A stretch of DNA of 20,460 nt from Pseudomonadota bacterium. GTDB lineage: Bacteria; Pseudomonadota; Gammaproteobacteria; Burkholderiales; Burkholderiaceae. The notes beneath the pieces were generated by a model that was not told the origin of the DNA, made no database searches, and was given only the letters and a program-made list of their open reading frames with translations. Location: assembly GCA_023441105.1 (NCBI GenBank), contig JAEZQX010000046.1:1-20460 (forward strand), in the 5' to 3' direction. The first letter of the stretch is position 1. Each line of letters starts with the position of its first letter. Below are positions 18,516 to 20,460 of the stretch, piece after piece. A program made the translations under genes and the position numbers.

Positions 18516-19478
18516 TCAGGCGCGGCCGGTCGCGCCGGCACGATCGCGATCCGCGAAGAACCGGCGTGCCGCCGCCTCGTCCTCCGCGATCTTGCGGCTC
18601 AGCGCCTCGAGGCTGTCGAAATGGGCCTCGTCGCGGATCCGGTGCAGGAACTCGACCCGCGCCAGTTTGCCATATGCGTCGCCCTGCCAGTCGAGCAGGT
18701 GGACCTCCAGCAGCGGCCGGCCGTCGTTCTCCACCGCGGGGCGCGTTCCCAGGCTCGCGACGCCAGGCAGCGTGCGGCCGGGCACGACGCCCTGCACCGC
18801 GACCACAAAGACGCCGGCCAGCGCCGGCCGGCCGTGCGGAAATCGCAGGTTGAGGGTGGGAAAGCCGAGCTCGCGGCCGAGCTTGCGGCCGTGGATGACG
18901 CGGCCGCTCAGCCGGTAGGGCCGGCCCAGCAGGTGGGCGACGCGCCGGAAATCCGCCGCCGCCAGCGCCTCGCGAACCAGCGAGCTCGAAATGCGCTGGC
19001 CATCCTCGAGCACCGTCGGCATGGCACGGACCGTCATGCCGAGCGCCGGGCCCATCTGCTGCAGCAGGGCGAAGTCGCCGCCGCGGCGGGCGCCGAAACG
19101 GAAGTCGTCACCGATCAGCAGGCGGCGGGTGTGCAACCCTTCCGCCAGGATGCGGACCACGAAATCCTCGGGTGCGGTCCGGGCGAGCGACTGGTTAAAG
19201 TGCGCCACGCACACGCGGTCGATGTCGAGATCGGCCAGGGCTTCGAGCTTGTCGCGCAGGTTGGCGATCCGGACCGGCGGCGCCTTGCCGGCGGCGAAGA
19301 ACTCGCGCGGATGGGGCTCGAACGTCAGCACGCAGCTTGCCAGCCCGTGGCTGCGCGCTTCCGCCACCAGGCTCGACAGCAAGGCCTGGTGGCCGCGATG
19401 CACGCCGTCGAAGTTGCCGATGGTCAGGACGCAGGGCTCGCGCTTGTCGGGCGGGGGGAGGCGGCGGAACACTTTCAC
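18516..19478 (-). CDS. ribF: Bifunctional riboflavin kinase / FAD synthetase
   Basis: Phosphorylates riboflavin to FMN and adenylylates FMN to FAD. The 320-residue protein has an N-terminal nucleotidyltransferase domain with GNFDGVHRGH (21-30), LTFEPHPREFF (51-61), GDDFRFGARRGGD and RISSSLVRE (162-170). The C-terminal kinase domain has GRVIHGRKLGRELGFPTLNL (192-211, with Thr208 and Asn210) and the Glu in LLEVHLLDW (Glu258). The start is a GTG at 19478, matching the family's MKVFR-type N-terminus; no Shine-Dalgarno precedes it and a perfect TATAAT ends 6 bases upstream. It is first in the run ribF-ileS-lspA-coaBC-dut and divergent from purN by only 32 bases. Confidence 0.97.
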   Translation of the reverse strand: MKVFRRLPPPDKREPCVLTIGNFDGVHRGHQALLSSLVAEARSHGLASCVLTFEPHPREFFAAGKAPPVRIANLRDKLEALADLDIDRVCVAHFNQSLARTAPEDFVVRILAEGLHTRRLLIGDDFRFGARRGGDFALLQQMGPALGMTVRAMPTVLEDGQRISSSLVREALAAADFRRVAHLLGRPYRLSGRVIHGRKLGRELGFPTLNLRFPHGRPALAGVFVVAVQGVVPGRTLPGVASLGTRPAVENDGRPLLEVHLLDWQGDAYGKLARVEFLHRIRDEAHFDSLEALSRKIAEDEAAARRFFADRDRAGATGRA

Positions 19479-19484
19479 AACGGG

Positions 19485-19490
19485 ATTATA
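19485..19490 (-). promoter_or_regulatory. Perfect -10 hexamer at the ribF start
   Basis: The minus strand reads TATAAT, then six bases (CCCGTT), then the ribF GTG at 19478. With usual spacing transcription would start at or next to the GTG, giving a leaderless message. No good -35 is seen 16-18 bases upstream. The plus strand over the same bases reads TATAAG (19487-19492), a possible -10 for purN. Confidence 0.55.
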
Positions 19491-19510
19491 AGGAGCGGGC
19501 CGCTGCTAAC

Positions 19511-20215
19511 ATGGCGCCGATGCAGACCCGGCTCCCCCGTGCCCCGCTCGTGATCCTGATCTCGGGTCGCGGATCCAACATGCGTTCGCTGGTCGAGGCA
19601 GCCGCTGCCGGCGAGCTCGACTGTGACATCGCCGGCGTGGTCAGCAATCGCACGGATGCGGCCGGCCTCGAGTGGGCCGCCGGCCGCGGCATCTCCACGC
19701 GCGTGGTCGAGCACCGCCGCTTCCAGGACCGGCGCGACTTCGACGCCGCCATCGCCGCGGCGGTGAGCGATCTTGCCGGCGCCCATCCGGCGCTTTGGGT
19801 GGCGCTGGCCGGCTTCATGCGGATCCTCGGCGACGGCTTCGTCGACCGCCATGGCGACCGGCTGGTCAACATCCATCCGTCGCTGCTGCCGCTCTATCCC
19901 GGCCTGCATACCCATCGCCAGGCGCTGGCCGATGGCGCGCTGCTGCACGGCGCGACCGTGCACCTGGTGACGCCCAGGCTCGATCACGGCCCGATCATCG
20001 CGCAGGCGGTGGTGCCGGTGCTGGCCGGCGACAGCGAGCCGGCGCTGGCCGATCGCGTGCTGTCCATGGAGCACCGGCTCTACCCGATGGCGCTGCAATG
20101 GCTGGTGACCGGCAGGGTGTCGCTGACTGCGGGGCGGGTGCTGCTCGACGGCAGCGATCGACCACACCAGCGGGTCCTGCGCCATCCCCTGCTGCAGGCG
20201 GATGCCGGGCGATGA
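19511..20215 (+). CDS. purN: Phosphoribosylglycinamide formyltransferase (GART)
   Basis: Transfers a formyl group from 10-formyltetrahydrofolate to glycinamide ribonucleotide, the third step of purine synthesis. The 234-residue protein has the substrate loop LISGRGSNM (16-24), LAGFMRIL, NIHPSLLPLYPGLHTHRQAL with catalytic Asn120 and His122, and GATVHLVT...DHGPIIAQ with Asp158. The N-terminus from the ATG at 19511 has a second Met at 19520; no proper Shine-Dalgarno lies at normal spacing (AAGGAG ends 16 bases upstream). The family is usually about 210-220 residues; the extra length is mainly at the ends. Its stop overlaps the next gene's ATG by 4 bp. Confidence 0.97.
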   Translation: MAPMQTRLPRAPLVILISGRGSNMRSLVEAAAAGELDCDIAGVVSNRTDAAGLEWAAGRGISTRVVEHRRFQDRRDFDAAIAAAVSDLAGAHPALWVALAGFMRILGDGFVDRHGDRLVNIHPSLLPLYPGLHTHRQALADGALLHGATVHLVTPRLDHGPIIAQAVVPVLAGDSEPALADRVLSMEHRLYPMALQWLVTGRVSLTAGRVLLDGSDRPHQRVLRHPLLQADAGR

Positions 20216-20460
20216 ACCTCGACGATGCCGCGGCAGCGGCATTGTCCGGCCTGCTGCCGGACGGACCCGCCGGCACCGACAGCACTCCGGCCGACCAGCG
20301 GCTGCGCGAGTTCTTCCGCAGCCATCCCCAACTCGGCAAGCGCGATCGCCAGCAGATCGGCGACCGGGTGTTCGACGTGCTGCGCAACCTGCGCCTCTAC
20401 GACGCCTTGGCGGGGTCGCCGGCGCCGGCCGAGGCTCGGGCGGGGCAGGGGGCGCCTGAC
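20212..20460 (+). CDS. RsmB/NOP-family rRNA cytosine-C5 methyltransferase, N-terminal part (truncated by window edge)
   Basis: The open frame starts at the ATG in an ATGA overlap with purN and is still open at the window end (83 residues visible). The segment TPADQRLREFFRSHPQLGKRDRQQIGDRVFDVLRNLRLYDAL matches the N-terminal RNA-binding region of 16S rRNA m5C967-type methyltransferases (RsmB/NOP2-Sun family), where R(E/F)FF...LG.RDR..I...V..VLR is typical. The catalytic SAM-binding part is outside the window. A purN-methyltransferase neighbourhood is familiar from betaproteobacteria. The exact member (RsmB or a paralogue) is not decided. Confidence 0.75.
   Translation, partial: MNLDDAAAAALSGLLPDGPAGTDSTPADQRLREFFRSHPQLGKRDRQQIGDRVFDVLRNLRLYDALAGSPAPAEARAGQGAPD

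Noticed and set aside
18500..18536. CCGGCGCG/CGCGCCGG inverted repeat at the ribF stop
   Set aside because: It overlaps coding sequence, lacks a T-run, and such GC-only palindromes are expected often in this base composition.

Overview
The window is a GC-rich, densely packed stretch of bacterial chromosome with 17 complete protein genes and one truncated at the right edge. I see no insertion sequence, phage gene, CRISPR array, tRNA or rRNA. The gene blocks xseB-ispA-dxs and ribF-ileS-lspA-coaBC-dut, with purN divergent from ribF, match an order I know from Burkholderiales. A betaproteobacterium is therefore the best guess, inferred from gene order and protein style rather than from a search.

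Layout. Positions 43-2029 (minus) hold a Rieske-type oxygenase followed by an overlapping 3-mercaptopyruvate-type sulfurtransferase. A divergent intergenic region separates them from xseB-ispA-dxs (2216-5502, plus), which supplies an exonuclease VII subunit, farnesyl diphosphate synthase and the first enzyme of the MEP isoprenoid pathway. Positions 5503-5790 contain no convincing protein gene but carry a minus-strand promoter-like element, tandem anti-Shine-Dalgarno motifs and a clear intrinsic terminator, which together suggest a small RNA. Next, on the minus strand, are argG, yajQ and a NUDIX hydrolase, read in that order. Divergent from argG is a tight plus-strand group: a TPP-dependent decarboxylase/acetolactate-synthase-like enzyme, transaldolase, and an uncharacterised lipoprotein that overlaps transaldolase by 4 bp. 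The minus-strand housekeeping operon ribF-ileS-lspA-coaBC-dut fills 13208-19478, with purN and the start of an RsmB/NOP-type rRNA methyltransferase on the plus strand at the right end.

Most of the window is core metabolism: isoprenoids, arginine, pentose phosphate, CoA, FAD, purines and dUTP hygiene, plus tRNA charging and lipoprotein signal-peptide removal. LspA would process the lipoprotein encoded at 11490-13136. The least explained parts are the candidate small RNA (about 5541-5654), the unknown lipoprotein, the TPP enzyme of unknown substrate, the apparently leaderless start of ribF, and a 13-bp tandem repeat upstream of ileS.
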